DNA from: Orbus sasakiae
GTDB taxonomy: Bacteria > Pseudomonadota > Gammaproteobacteria > Enterobacterales > Orbaceae
Reading direction: 5' to 3'
Length of the DNA stretch: 64,000 bases
NCBI RefSeq assembly: GCF_039542345.1
Contig: NZ_BAABHY010000006.1
Span: forward strand, 62,001-126,000
Shown in pieces: positions 1 through 7,298 of the stretch. The notes under the pieces are model-generated. The model was not told the DNA's origin. It saw only the letters and a list, made by a program, of their open reading frames with translations, and did no database searches. The stretch's first letter is position 1; every line of letters begins with the position of its first letter. Position numbers and translations under genes: made by a program.

Positions 1-360
1 TTTGGCGAAGACATTTTTGTCACCCGCAAAGGGGCGGTATCGGCACGCAAAGGCGAACTCGGCATTATTCCCGGTTCAATGGGAGCAAAAAGCTATATTG
101 TGCGGGGTTTAGGTAATGAAGACAGCTTTTGCTCCTGTTCGCACGGTGCCGGCCGCGTAATGAGCCGAACGGCGGCCAAAAAGCAATTTACCATTGAGGA
201 TCAAATCAAGGCCACGGCCCATGTTGAATGCCGTAAAGATGCCAATGTGATCGATGAAATCCCAATGGCATATAAAGACATTGATGCCGTGATGACCGCG
301 CAAAATGAACTTGTCGAAATTGTGCATCAATTACGACAAGTGGTGTGTGTGAAGGGATGA
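1..360 (+). CDS. rtcB: RNA-splicing ligase RtcB, C-terminal part (5' end outside window)
   Basis: This is the last 119 codons of RtcB, the GTP- and Mn2+-dependent ligase that joins 2',3'-cyclic-phosphate RNA ends to 5'-OH ends. The frame is open from base 1 and ends in TGA at 358-360. The conserved CSCSHGAGRVMSR segment, which carries the histidine that is guanylylated, is intact. The end (HVECRKDANVIDEIPMAYKD to RQVVCVKG) is nearly the same as E. coli RtcB, so this is the housekeeping type and differs from the RtcB2-like paralogue at 9282-10370. No rtcA follows; the next gene is unrelated. A perfect 14-bp palindrome starts 10 bp after the stop. Confidence 0.95.
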   Translation, partial: FGEDIFVTRKGAVSARKGELGIIPGSMGAKSYIVRGLGNEDSFCSCSHGAGRVMSRTAAKKQFTIEDQIKATAHVECRKDANVIDEIPMAYKDIDAVMTAQNELVEIVHQLRQVVCVKG

Positions 361-369
361 AAAACATAT

Positions 370-383
370 CGAGGGGCCCCTCG
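370..383. terminator. GC-rich perfect palindrome after rtcB
   Basis: CGAGGGGCCCCTCG is a perfect 14-bp palindrome 10 bp after the rtcB stop, in otherwise AT-rich sequence. It could fold as a transcript-end hairpin, but no T-run follows, so its role as a terminator is only a guess. Confidence 0.3.
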
Positions 384-403
384 CTATTAATGAAGATGGA
401 AAT

Positions 404-499
404 ATGATAAATCTTATATGGTATGCAACACGTTGGTGTGATTTAGTTATCGCATATCAAAATGACTATTACTTATTACATTTTGATTTAGATGACTAA
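404..499 (+). CDS. possible 31-aa ORF or gene remnant
   Basis: An ATG-TAA reading frame of 31 codons lies between rtcB and the next gene. The peptide starts MINLIWYATRW and ends in an acidic LLHFDLDD. No good ribosome binding site precedes it. It may be the tail of a decayed gene, because it reads like a piece of a folded protein and not like a leader peptide. Function unknown; it could easily be chance. Confidence 0.2.
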   Translation: MINLIWYATRWCDLVIAYQNDYYLLHFDLDD

Positions 500-541
500 C
501 GATTACCATAGAATATAAAAATAATAATTAAAGGAAAACAG

Positions 542-2143
542 ATGAAAAAATGGCTAAAAGACTTGTTTGCCAGCAAAAAAAGAATGCAAGACGATAACGG
601 GTTTCCTATTGTTTGGGATAAATCACTGATAAGTATTTATCAGTTTCTATTACCTTATAAAGATGCGGACAAACTTCCTGACACAGCCCAAAATTTACCC
701 GACGAATCACATGATGACTCAAAAATAAAGTGGGCAGCGGGCGCCATGGATGGTGTGATGAATCATCATTCATCATCCTCTGAACAAGCATGTGCTGAGC
801 AAATTTTAACATTGCTTAGAACAATAACAGCTCAACCAACTCAACAAGACATTGCAAAACTGTATACCTTAATTAAAGAGCAAGGCACTTTAAGTTATAT
901 TGATGAATTAACAGAAAAAATGGCAAAAGCTGAAGTTAACTTCAATAAATTATATGAATTTGTTTATTGGTTACTACTCAATAGCCCAGATCGCGAAGTG
1001 ATTAAATTTAGTATTGCCATGCTGGGGCGTTTTAATACCCAGCAGACGGAATTATTTTTGCTATTTGGTATGCATGAAGAGTTTACGTTGTACTCGGCTG
1101 TGGCGTTACAAAATACGTTATCATCGCCGATTGAAGTCGAAAATGCCTTACTTACATTAGCCAAAAAAGTTGATGGTTGGGGGCGCATTCACTTAGTGGA
1201 ACGGTTAGCAAAAAATCCTTCTCAGGAAGTCAAAAACTGGTTATTAAGGGAAGGGTATAAAAATAGCGTGATGTATGAATACCTTGCCTATACCTGCGCA
1301 ACTGCGGGTGATCTGCAAACCGCATTAGCACAGCCATCTGTTGATATGGCATTACTTGTGGCAACGGGTGAGATGATTGAAGCGCTAATAATGGGTGGGC
1401 CGGCCGAGGATATGCGTGATTATGATCAAGGTGCCAGCGTTTGTTTATGTTATTTAGCACAATTACAAAAACAGCCGATAAACGATCTGAATATTCTAAG
1501 AACGCTATTAGCAATTCGTGATTTTATTGTAGATGAAGTGGATGATAGTTATCCTAATTGGGATCAGAAGATTAAAATAACATTAACTGATACTGTAAAT
1601 AATCTAATCACACAAGAACACTGGTTACCATTGATTCAGCAAAGCTTACAAACAAACGATAAGAAACAGTTTGGAATAGCGATTAATCTTTATGATCGTC
1701 TTGGATTTGACGCATGGCCACTTCGTTTTGAGCATCAAAAATATAACGACAGTAGTCAATGGTATAATTTAATGCAAACTGATGATGCACAAAGAGTACA
1801 AGAAACGATACAACTCGCTAAACAAAAGTATGATTTTTTTTCTATTGCAACAGGACCAGAATTAGTAACAGGGTTTGGTACAACATTCCAAGAACATTAT
1901 GTATTAGATTTTATTCTTCAGGATCTTCATCGTTTTCCTGGTGTTGGCGAGGATTTAATAGTGGTGGGTTTAAATAGCCCTGTTATACGTAGTCGAAATC
2001 TGGCATTAAATGCCATAGAAAGTTGGGATAGGCAGCTATGGTCACCTGAACTCAAGCATGCGCTTAAAAGGTTAGCAAAAATCGAACCGAATGAAGATAC
2101 AAAACAACGTGTGATGGCATTATTAAATTCACTTGGTGCTTGA
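542..2143 (+). CDS. unknown alpha-helical-repeat (HEAT-like) protein
   Basis: A 533-aa protein with no signal peptide or membrane segment. After a charged N-terminus (MKKWLKDLFASKK) and a low-complexity HHSSSSE stretch near residue 75, it consists of successive amphipathic helix pairs resembling HEAT/ARM repeats. A conserved-looking segment (KVDGWGRIHLVERLAKN, about residues 218-234) is followed by EGYKNSVMYEYLAYTCA. I recall similar proteins in other Gammaproteobacteria carrying the label 'limonene hydroxylase', which nothing in the sequence supports. A GGAAAA Shine-Dalgarno lies just before the ATG. It probably acts by protein binding, but the partner is unknown. Confidence 0.8.
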   Translation: MKKWLKDLFASKKRMQDDNGFPIVWDKSLISIYQFLLPYKDADKLPDTAQNLPDESHDDSKIKWAAGAMDGVMNHHSSSSEQACAEQILTLLRTITAQPTQQDIAKLYTLIKEQGTLSYIDELTEKMAKAEVNFNKLYEFVYWLLLNSPDREVIKFSIAMLGRFNTQQTELFLLFGMHEEFTLYSAVALQNTLSSPIEVENALLTLAKKVDGWGRIHLVERLAKNPSQEVKNWLLREGYKNSVMYEYLAYTCATAGDLQTALAQPSVDMALLVATGEMIEALIMGGPAEDMRDYDQGASVCLCYLAQLQKQPINDLNILRTLLAIRDFIVDEVDDSYPNWDQKIKITLTDTVNNLITQEHWLPLIQQSLQTNDKKQFGIAINLYDRLGFDAWPLRFEHQKYNDSSQWYNLMQTDDAQRVQETIQLAKQKYDFFSIATGPELVTGFGTTFQEHYVLDFILQDLHRFPGVGEDLIVVGLNSPVIRSRNLALNAIESWDRQLWSPELKHALKRLAKIEPNEDTKQRVMALLNSLGA

Positions 2144-2166
2144 TAAAATAGTGGGGAAACGAGAAT

Positions 2167-2955
2167 TTACAACCGTTGACACCAAATGGCCAAACTCTCA
2201 AATCCCCACAATTGCATGGTATAACACCATCTGCGTCGCCATGTCCCGATGGTGCCACTATTCATGCAAAGCTGGCTGGCAATCGCGTAATTACTGTGTT
2301 TGGCAACCAGCAAATCAAGATAGGTTAACCATAAATCGGCATGAGGTAAGCGCATAATCGGCGTATCACGCAGTAAACTAAAACCGCGCCGGCAACGATC
2401 ACAACGAAACGTAGCCCGTTGCCCGACTTTAACGGTGTGAGGCGAATGGCAATACAAACACGGGCTGTTCGTGGTGGTCAAGATCTCGCTAAGTTTTTGT
2501 TTGAATGCCTGATGTTGTGCCGAAAGGGCATCGTTGATCGGATTAGTGTTAAACTGCCCAGCCACATCATTATGCGCGCAATACCACTGATACACGTCAG
2601 GGAAATGTAATTGCATCTGCTTTTTTATCGCCTTATCACGGCGCATGATCTTTTTAATATCGCAGTCTAATGTATCGGCAATCTCTTGATAGGTTTTGCG
2701 ATTGACCCGATCGCATAAAATGCGGGTTAGCCACGCCACTGGCTGTAAACGATTAAAGGGGGTATGGGTTAAAGGGTTAAAATATTTTAAGCACGCTTTA
2801 CAGCGAAACGTTAACGGTTCTGCTCGGGTTTGGCTAAAGGTTTGATTTTGACAATAAGGGCAATGCGTCGGCACGTGTTGGCCTAATTGCATTAGCTCAT
2901 GTAAAAACTGATTAACATCGCTGTGTAACGCCTGCGGAATCAAATCGTTTAGCAT
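2167..2955 (-). CDS. DUF746-type zinc-ribbon protein, transposase-associated family
   Basis: A 262-aa protein with two tandem zinc-ribbon modules. Each is a CxxC pair (CPYC near residue 34, CLYC near 166) followed by FRCKAC or FRCDRC and an aromatic tail ending in TPFNRL or TPIMRL. Basic helices that could bind DNA follow each module (RKTYQEIADTLDCDIKKIMRR; the C-terminal TIGTWRRRW). This matches DUF746, which resembles the InsA zinc-finger half of IS1-type transposases. No transposase catalytic domain is present. A Shine-Dalgarno (AAGGGA) supports the start. It is transcribed away from the tandem repeats that begin 43 bp upstream. The function is not established. Confidence 0.7.
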   Translation of the reverse strand: MLNDLIPQALHSDVNQFLHELMQLGQHVPTHCPYCQNQTFSQTRAEPLTFRCKACLKYFNPLTHTPFNRLQPVAWLTRILCDRVNRKTYQEIADTLDCDIKKIMRRDKAIKKQMQLHFPDVYQWYCAHNDVAGQFNTNPINDALSAQHQAFKQKLSEILTTTNSPCLYCHSPHTVKVGQRATFRCDRCRRGFSLLRDTPIMRLPHADLWLTYLDLLVAKHSNYAIASQLCMNSGTIGTWRRRWCYTMQLWGFESLAIWCQRL

Positions 2956-2997
2956 CGTTATTCCCTTTGAAAAACCATGTATTAGAGTTTAAGGTAT

Positions 2998-3319
2998 TTT
3001 GATTTAAATGGGTAGGTTACAGTAAAGATATTTGCAAGGTTTTTTATTTGTCGCTTCGTGCGACTCACCTATTAAGATGCTATTTTAAAATGTTGCAGAC
3101 ATTTTTTCGCCTCTAAAAGTGTGGATGAATTTATAGCATTTGATGCTCAGGCGACCGAGGGTTTCCAACGAAACCCTCCGGCTCCCCGTTCCACTACGCG
3201 TGGTGCGTAAGGGCGAATATTTGACAGATTTAGGTTTTTTTAGTTCATCTATATGCTAATGACATGAGTTAAGAATAGAGGTTAATAAATAGTGATTTTT
3301 TGCGAGATGGCTCGCAAAT
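2998..3319. repeat. imperfect tandem repeat, unit 1 of 3
   Basis: The unit starts with TTTGATTTAAATGGGTAG and holds GTCGCTTCGTGCGAC (a 5-bp stem), a central hairpin GAGGGTTTC-CAAC-GAAACCCTC at 3157-3178, and a final hairpin TTTGCGAG-ATGG-CTCGCAAA. The part from about 3174 to 3315 is almost identical to unit 2, while the part from about 3049 to 3169 is almost identical to unit 3. No reading frame of note is present. Confidence 0.9.
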
Positions 3320-3675
3320 TTTGATTTAAATGGGTAGGTTACAGAAAAAATATTTGCAAGGTTTTTTTATTATGTATGTGCTATTTGTTTATTCGTCGCT
3401 TCCTGCGACTTACCCTTCGGGCCAACGGGCAAGCCTTTTTCGAAAAGGTTCCGGGTATTTGTTTCGCCTTTAAATCAGTCGTGCAATATTGATGTTCAGG
3501 TGCTCAGGCGACCGAGGGGTTCAAACCAACCCCTCCGGCTCCCCGTTCCACTACGCGTGGGGCGTAAGGGCGAATATTTGACAGATTTAGGGTTTTTTAG
3601 TTCATCTATATGCTAATGACATGAGTTAAGAATAGAGGTTAATAAATAGTGATTTTTGCGAGATGGCTCGCAGAA
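3320..3675. repeat. imperfect tandem repeat, unit 2 of 3
   Basis: The second copy begins with the same 18 bp, TTTGATTTAAATGGGTAG, at 3320-3337. Its middle differs from the other units and has extra short hairpins around 3415-3460. The central hairpin is GAGGGGTT-CAAACC-AACCCCTC: both arms differ from unit 1, yet base pairing is kept. It ends with the same GCGAG-ATGG-CTCGC hairpin. Confidence 0.9.
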
Positions 3676-3970
3676 TTTGATTGAAATGGATAGTGTTCAG
3701 CAAAGATATTTGAAGTGGTTTTTATTATGATTGTGGGATATTTTTTCGTCGCTTCGTGCGAATTATCTATTAAGATGCTATTTTAAAATGTTGCAGACAT
3801 TTTTTCGCCTCTAAAAGTGTAGATGAATTTATAGCATTTGATACTCAGGCGACCGAGGGTTTCCAACCAACCCCTCCGGCTCCCCGTTCCACTGCGCGTG
3901 GTGCGTTAGGGCGAATATTTGACCGGTTTGGGGTGGGTTAGTTGGTTTATATGTTAATGGGATTGTTAAG
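3676..3970. repeat. imperfect tandem repeat, unit 3 of 3 (end degenerate)
   Basis: The third copy starts with the diverged TTTGATTGAAATGGATAG at 3676-3693. Around the central hairpin the left arm is that of unit 1 (GAGGGTTTCCAACC) and the right arm that of unit 2 (AACCCCTC), so pairing is weaker or bulged; the copy looks like a mosaic. The end decays after about 3930 and lacks the final GCGAG hairpin. The 3' limit is approximate. Confidence 0.85.
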
Positions 3971-4104
3971 ATGTTTTATAGTTATTTTGTCTTCTATTTC
4001 GTTAAAGATCAGTTTTCAGTCTTTTAGGAACATTTCATTACGCTGCTTTATATATAAATAGAAGCTAAAATATAGTTACAAAAGATAAGTTGAGAGGATA
4101 GTTA

Positions 4105-5085
4105 ATGAAAAAATCATATAAATTAAATAATTCTATTTCACAATACCCTGTTTTATTTTGGGGATTATTTCTACCTTATATCATAAGTATAATTATTCTT
4201 ACTATGACCAAAAGAGAAATGAATATTTATCCTTTTATCATCTCTTTTGCTATTGTCTGTATTGGACTAATGATTTATTATCGAATTTTTGCCAGTGACA
4301 AACAAAAGCAATTAACAATAAAATGGCTTAAGCTTGTATTTCTACTATCAAAAAACAATAAAAAAAAAGTATTACACCGAATATTATTTTTATCTGGTTG
4401 GGGAGCGACATTTGGCTCTTTAGCCTTTCTTTCATTCCTGTTTAGATTTCACTGGATCGTTAGTCTCATTCTATTTTTATTACAAATCATCATATCTATA
4501 ATCATATTAGGAAATTATATAGGTAATAAAAGAATTGCGAACATGGCAGTAAAAATTCAAAGTGGAGTTATTTTGGGGGCAGTCTATATACTACTAGATT
4601 TCATTAGTCAAAATTTAGGACGTAGTTTTGTAACTGAATTTATATCAGTCCCTCCTGAACAAATTCCAACTATAACTCAGGGATTATACTGGTTTAGCTT
4701 TATTTTAATAGCAAGTATATTTTTGCAATTGATCGCGATATTTTGGACAGATCTAGCAAAGAATCGAAAACTTTCATATAAATTACCATTTATCACTTAC
4801 TTTCTTGTTTTCATGAGCATTGCATTACCAAGTCAATTAATCATTTTCAATGGAGTTAGTATTATTGAAACATCAGTTGTTAAAACATACATTGCAGACA
4901 CAATGATTTATTTTAAATGTAATAATAAAATTATAAAAAACGTTCCTAATACTAGTGCCCGATATTTAAAAGTCGATGAACAAGAATTTCGAGTATTTTA
5001 TTTTGAAGAAGATAAAAGTTCTATTCAATTAACAACACTACTTTGTGATGGTTCAAATTATATTGAGGAAAATATTCATAAATAA
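4105..5085 (+). CDS. unknown multi-pass membrane protein
   Basis: A 326-aa protein with about seven hydrophobic segments between residues 15 and 255 (for example VLFWGLFLPYIISIIILTM and WIVSLILFLLQIIISIIIL), followed by a soluble C-terminal tail of roughly 70 residues with two cysteines. An AGAGGA Shine-Dalgarno precedes the ATG. It is very AT-rich and lysine/isoleucine-rich compared with the housekeeping genes in this window, which suggests acquired DNA. It stands alone between the tandem repeats and two long inverted repeats. I do not recognise the family. An accessory role (for example defence or immunity) is possible but not shown. Confidence 0.75.
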   Translation: MKKSYKLNNSISQYPVLFWGLFLPYIISIIILTMTKREMNIYPFIISFAIVCIGLMIYYRIFASDKQKQLTIKWLKLVFLLSKNNKKKVLHRILFLSGWGATFGSLAFLSFLFRFHWIVSLILFLLQIIISIIILGNYIGNKRIANMAVKIQSGVILGAVYILLDFISQNLGRSFVTEFISVPPEQIPTITQGLYWFSFILIASIFLQLIAIFWTDLAKNRKLSYKLPFITYFLVFMSIALPSQLIIFNGVSIIETSVVKTYIADTMIYFKCNNKIIKNVPNTSARYLKVDEQEFRVFYFEEDKSSIQLTTLLCDGSNYIEENIHK

Positions 5086-5105
5086 AAGAATAATAAGCCT
5101 TCATT

Positions 5106-5162
5106 TTGTAATCATGAATGCTGAAAATATTAATGACTGATATTAAGTATTCATGATTACAA
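5106..5162. terminator. inverted repeat after the membrane-protein gene
   Basis: TTGTAATCATGAAT (5106-5119) and its perfect reverse complement (5149-5162) flank a 29-nt AT-rich loop; pairing extends outward with mismatches. It begins 20 bp after the stop of the upstream gene. It may end transcription or mark an element boundary. There is no clear T-run. Confidence 0.45.
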
Positions 5163-5207
5163 TTTAAATGTATATTTCAATCCTAAATTGTATCAAAAAT
5201 AGCTTTA

Positions 5208-5399
5208 TTATTTGTTTTTATTGAATTTTTCTATTAAGTACGGTATAATAAAAGCATCAAAAAGTGATTTGATAAATTCAGTAAAATGACCATTAGAGGA
5301 GTTATAAAATATGAAAAATAAAATAGAAAAAGCGAGAAAATTTTTAAATTTAAACTTGGTTAACCATTGCTTTAGCTTAGTGTTGATAAGTTCAACCAC
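5208..5399 (-). CDS. possible small membrane protein
   Basis: A 63-codon frame with a GTG start and one central hydrophobic helix (FLAFSILFFIFY) between basic ends. There is no Shine-Dalgarno, and the GTG lies in the right arm of the long hairpin at 5363-5416. The AT-rich composition makes chance frames common here. If it is real it would be a single-pass membrane peptide of unknown role. Confidence 0.25.
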   Translation of the reverse strand: MVELINTKLKQWLTKFKFKNFLAFSILFFIFYNSSNGHFTEFIKSLFDAFIIPYLIEKFNKNK

Positions 5400-5416
5400 T
5401 AAGCTAAAGCAATGGT
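5363..5416. repeat. perfect 20-bp inverted repeat with 14-nt loop
   Basis: ACCATTGCTTTAGCTTAGTG (5363-5382) is an exact reverse complement of 5397-5416. The loop is 14 nt. It is one of the longest perfect hairpins in the window. It sits 75 bp beyond the 3' end of radC and about 280 bp after the membrane-protein gene, so it could be a shared transcript end or a recombination site. No T-run follows in either direction. Confidence 0.8.
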
Positions 5417-5490
5417 ATTAAGTGTACCATATTTTGAGGGAAAAATCAACTAAACACTGTAAATTAAATCAGTATTATCGATAGTCTCAA

Positions 5491-6183
5491 TCACATTTGT
5501 TCTATTCGCTTTCTAACTTTTTTCTCTGGTATTTCCATTATTTTTGCGATACTTTCTATGGAAACTCCTTTATCTAGCAATACTTGAATCATTGTTTGTT
5601 CAAGTTTCTCGCGTCGTTCTTTTTCAACTTTGGCTTTATCTTGAGCTGTTTTAGTCTTATCCTTTTCAATCGCCAACTTCTCTTTGGCGATTTTCTTTTC
5701 TTCTTTGCGGATTTTTTCGATCACTTGGTAAGTGGGCACGTATTTTAGGCTTTGCTCGAGTTCGTCCATCAGGTTGATCGCACGAAAACTGACATAGTGT
5801 TCTGGGGTGATAATCAGGTGGTCGACGAGTTCGATATTTAAAATGCGGCCGACTTGGATTAGGCGATCGGTGATGTCTTTGTCGGCAGGCGATGGGGTGA
5901 GCGATCCGCCTGGGTGGTTGTGCACTAATATGACGCGTGAGGCGTTTTTCATCACGGCAACGCGAAATACATTCATTGGCTCAACATCGACCGAGCGGTA
6001 CGAACCTAGCGCAATCAGTTCAATGTACAAGATGTAACCGCCCTGGTTCATACCTATGATCCAAAGATGTTCCTTTTCTTGGTCGATTTTGTTTTCACGC
6101 AGTAACACGCGTTGCATAATGCTATACACATCTTGCATGCCTTCAATATTGCGTTTGTCATGCTTAGTCAGTTTAATATCCAT
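5491..6183 (-). CDS. radC: RadC-family JAB/MPN domain protein with charged coiled-coil tail
   Basis: A 230-aa protein with the RadC-type JAB1/MPN domain. The metal-binding HNHPGGSLTPSPADKD motif (HxH plus S and D) lies near residue 90, preceded by LGSYRSVDVEPMNVFRVAVMKNA. The N-terminal helix-hairpin-helix part of standard RadC is missing. Instead the C-terminus carries about 60 highly charged coiled-coil residues (KEEKKIAKEKLAIEKDK) and ends in a short helix-turn-helix-like stretch (KGVSIESIAKIMEIPEKKV). I chose the ATG at 6183 because AAGGTGAT stands before it; an ATG at 6204 is in frame but poorer. RadC genes of this kind are common on islands and prophages; their biochemical role is unsettled. 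Confidence 0.85.
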   Translation of the reverse strand: MDIKLTKHDKRNIEGMQDVYSIMQRVLLRENKIDQEKEHLWIIGMNQGGYILYIELIALGSYRSVDVEPMNVFRVAVMKNASRVILVHNHPGGSLTPSPADKDITDRLIQVGRILNIELVDHLIITPEHYVSFRAINLMDELEQSLKYVPTYQVIEKIRKEEKKIAKEKLAIEKDKTKTAQDKAKVEKERREKLEQTMIQVLLDKGVSIESIAKIMEIPEKKVRKRIEQM

Positions 6184-6298
6184 CGTATCACCTTGTAACA
6201 TCACCCGAAAATACTATAGCATATTCCGCCAGTGCTTGGCAGTAGTTAATGAAACCGATAATGCTAGACGCGTCGCAACATCGTTTATTTTATCTCTT

Positions 6299-6343
6299 CT
6301 GTTTTGCAAATTTTATCAGTGAACGCTACCCATTTAAATCAAA
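6299..6343 (-). repeat. inverted partial copy of the tandem-repeat unit, upstream of radC
   Basis: Read on the minus strand, this begins TTTGATTTAAATGGGTAG (6326-6343), identical to the first 18 bp of repeat units 1 and 2. It continues with GTTCACTGATAAAATTTGCAA, shown here only as similar to the next 27 bp of the units (GTTACAG-AAAGATATTTGCAA in unit 1). It stands where the radC promoter would be expected. Confidence 0.75.
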
Positions 6344-6549
6344 CTCTGCGCCGATATTGAACATCAAAGTACCGTATTTTATCTTTTCATAGTCTGCTTT
6401 GCATGGTTTGCTTAGCTACATCAAGTTCCAGCAAATTCTGCTGTGATGCATAAACCATTTTATGTTGAATTAGATTCTGATTTATAATAAAAGAGTTAAA
6501 TTTTAGTCTATTTGGTTGTTTGGTATATTTAATCAATAGGGGATGTGTT

Positions 6550-6774
6550 ATGAAGCATAAAACCGGTATTTTTGCCATTGGATTATTTGTTGTTTTAGGT
6601 GTGCTGTGGCTTTTTTTGAATGGGTCAAGTCAACATATGGAAAAATCAAACCAATTTAGTTTGAGTGAAATAAAATATGATGATTCCACTTACCGCTATG
6701 TTAAAGAAAAGTGTGATAGCGGCTTTTTTGAATATAATAGTGAAAATTGTATTAATCTTAGACAAGCAAGATAG
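6550..6774 (+). CDS. small membrane-anchored protein, unknown
   Basis: A 74-aa protein beginning MKHKTGIFAIGLF with one N-terminal transmembrane helix, then a polar domain of about 45 residues with two cysteines (KCDSGFFEYNSENC) that would face the periplasm and could form a disulphide. AGGGGAT lies before the ATG at 6550; a longer in-frame start at 6520 lacks a ribosome site. It sits 66 bp upstream of a lipoprotein gene in the same direction, so the two may be cotranscribed. The family is not recognised. Confidence 0.6.
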   Translation: MKHKTGIFAIGLFVVLGVLWLFLNGSSQHMEKSNQFSLSEIKYDDSTYRYVKEKCDSGFFEYNSENCINLRQAR

Positions 6775-6839
6775 CGGCTTGATTGCAGGTAGCCTTTACT
6801 TAAAAGGTATCTTAACTCGATTGATGATGAGGATAAATC

Positions 6840-7295
6840 ATGAGTATGATGTTTTCTAAACGACGTAACGATGTCAATATTGGTCATAAAGTGCATGTTG
6901 GTAAAATGAAAATGATGGTACTAGCTAGTGTCATGGGCTTGCTCGTGGGGTGTGTTAGTGAAGCGGGTTATCAACGAAAATTAGACCGTTCTGTTGGCAT
7001 GACTAAGCAAGAGTTGATTAGTGAATGGGGCGAGCCGTTAACCGTATTTGAACATGATGAATTAATAATTAAAGGTAAAGTTGTTCGAAAAGCAGAGACG
7101 GTCATTTCTTTTTATAAGGTTATGTTTGTTGATAATCCAGGAAAAGTGACGGTTAATCAAATTAATGATAATACGATAACCTATGACATCAAACCACAAA
7201 CTAAAACAAAGTATTCATGTTCAACAAAATTTTGGCTTGAAAAAGATCGTGTGGTTAGCTACAAACATGAAGGCAATAATTGTGTTGCTTACTAG
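6840..7295 (+). CDS. small lipoprotein, unknown
   Basis: A 151-aa protein with a lipobox LLVGC at residues 34-38, so the mature form would begin at Cys38. The mature domain has GMTKQELISEWGEPLTVFE, a pattern common in small outer-membrane lipoproteins of the SmpA/BamE fold that act as envelope scaffolds. GATGAGG precedes the ATG at 6840; a start at the internal MKMMVLAS near 6906 would give a more usual signal peptide length but lacks a ribosome site. The fold assignment is a weak inference. It follows the small membrane protein and may form an envelope pair with it. Confidence 0.7.
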   Translation: MSMMFSKRRNDVNIGHKVHVGKMKMMVLASVMGLLVGCVSEAGYQRKLDRSVGMTKQELISEWGEPLTVFEHDELIIKGKVVRKAETVISFYKVMFVDNPGKVTVNQINDNTITYDIKPQTKTKYSCSTKFWLEKDRVVSYKHEGNNCVAY

Positions 7296-7298
7296 TGA

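Noticed and set aside
542..2143. limonene hydroxylase
   Set aside because: A label I recall for similar proteins; no haem, flavin or iron-binding oxygenase motif is visible, only helical repeats.
2133..2610. plus-strand frames opposite the DUF746 gene
   Set aside because: The zinc-ribbon pattern on the minus strand is clear; the others are antisense reading frames.
2998..3970. CRISPR-like array
   Set aside because: The units are over 300 bp, imperfect and have no short unique spacers; no cas genes are near.
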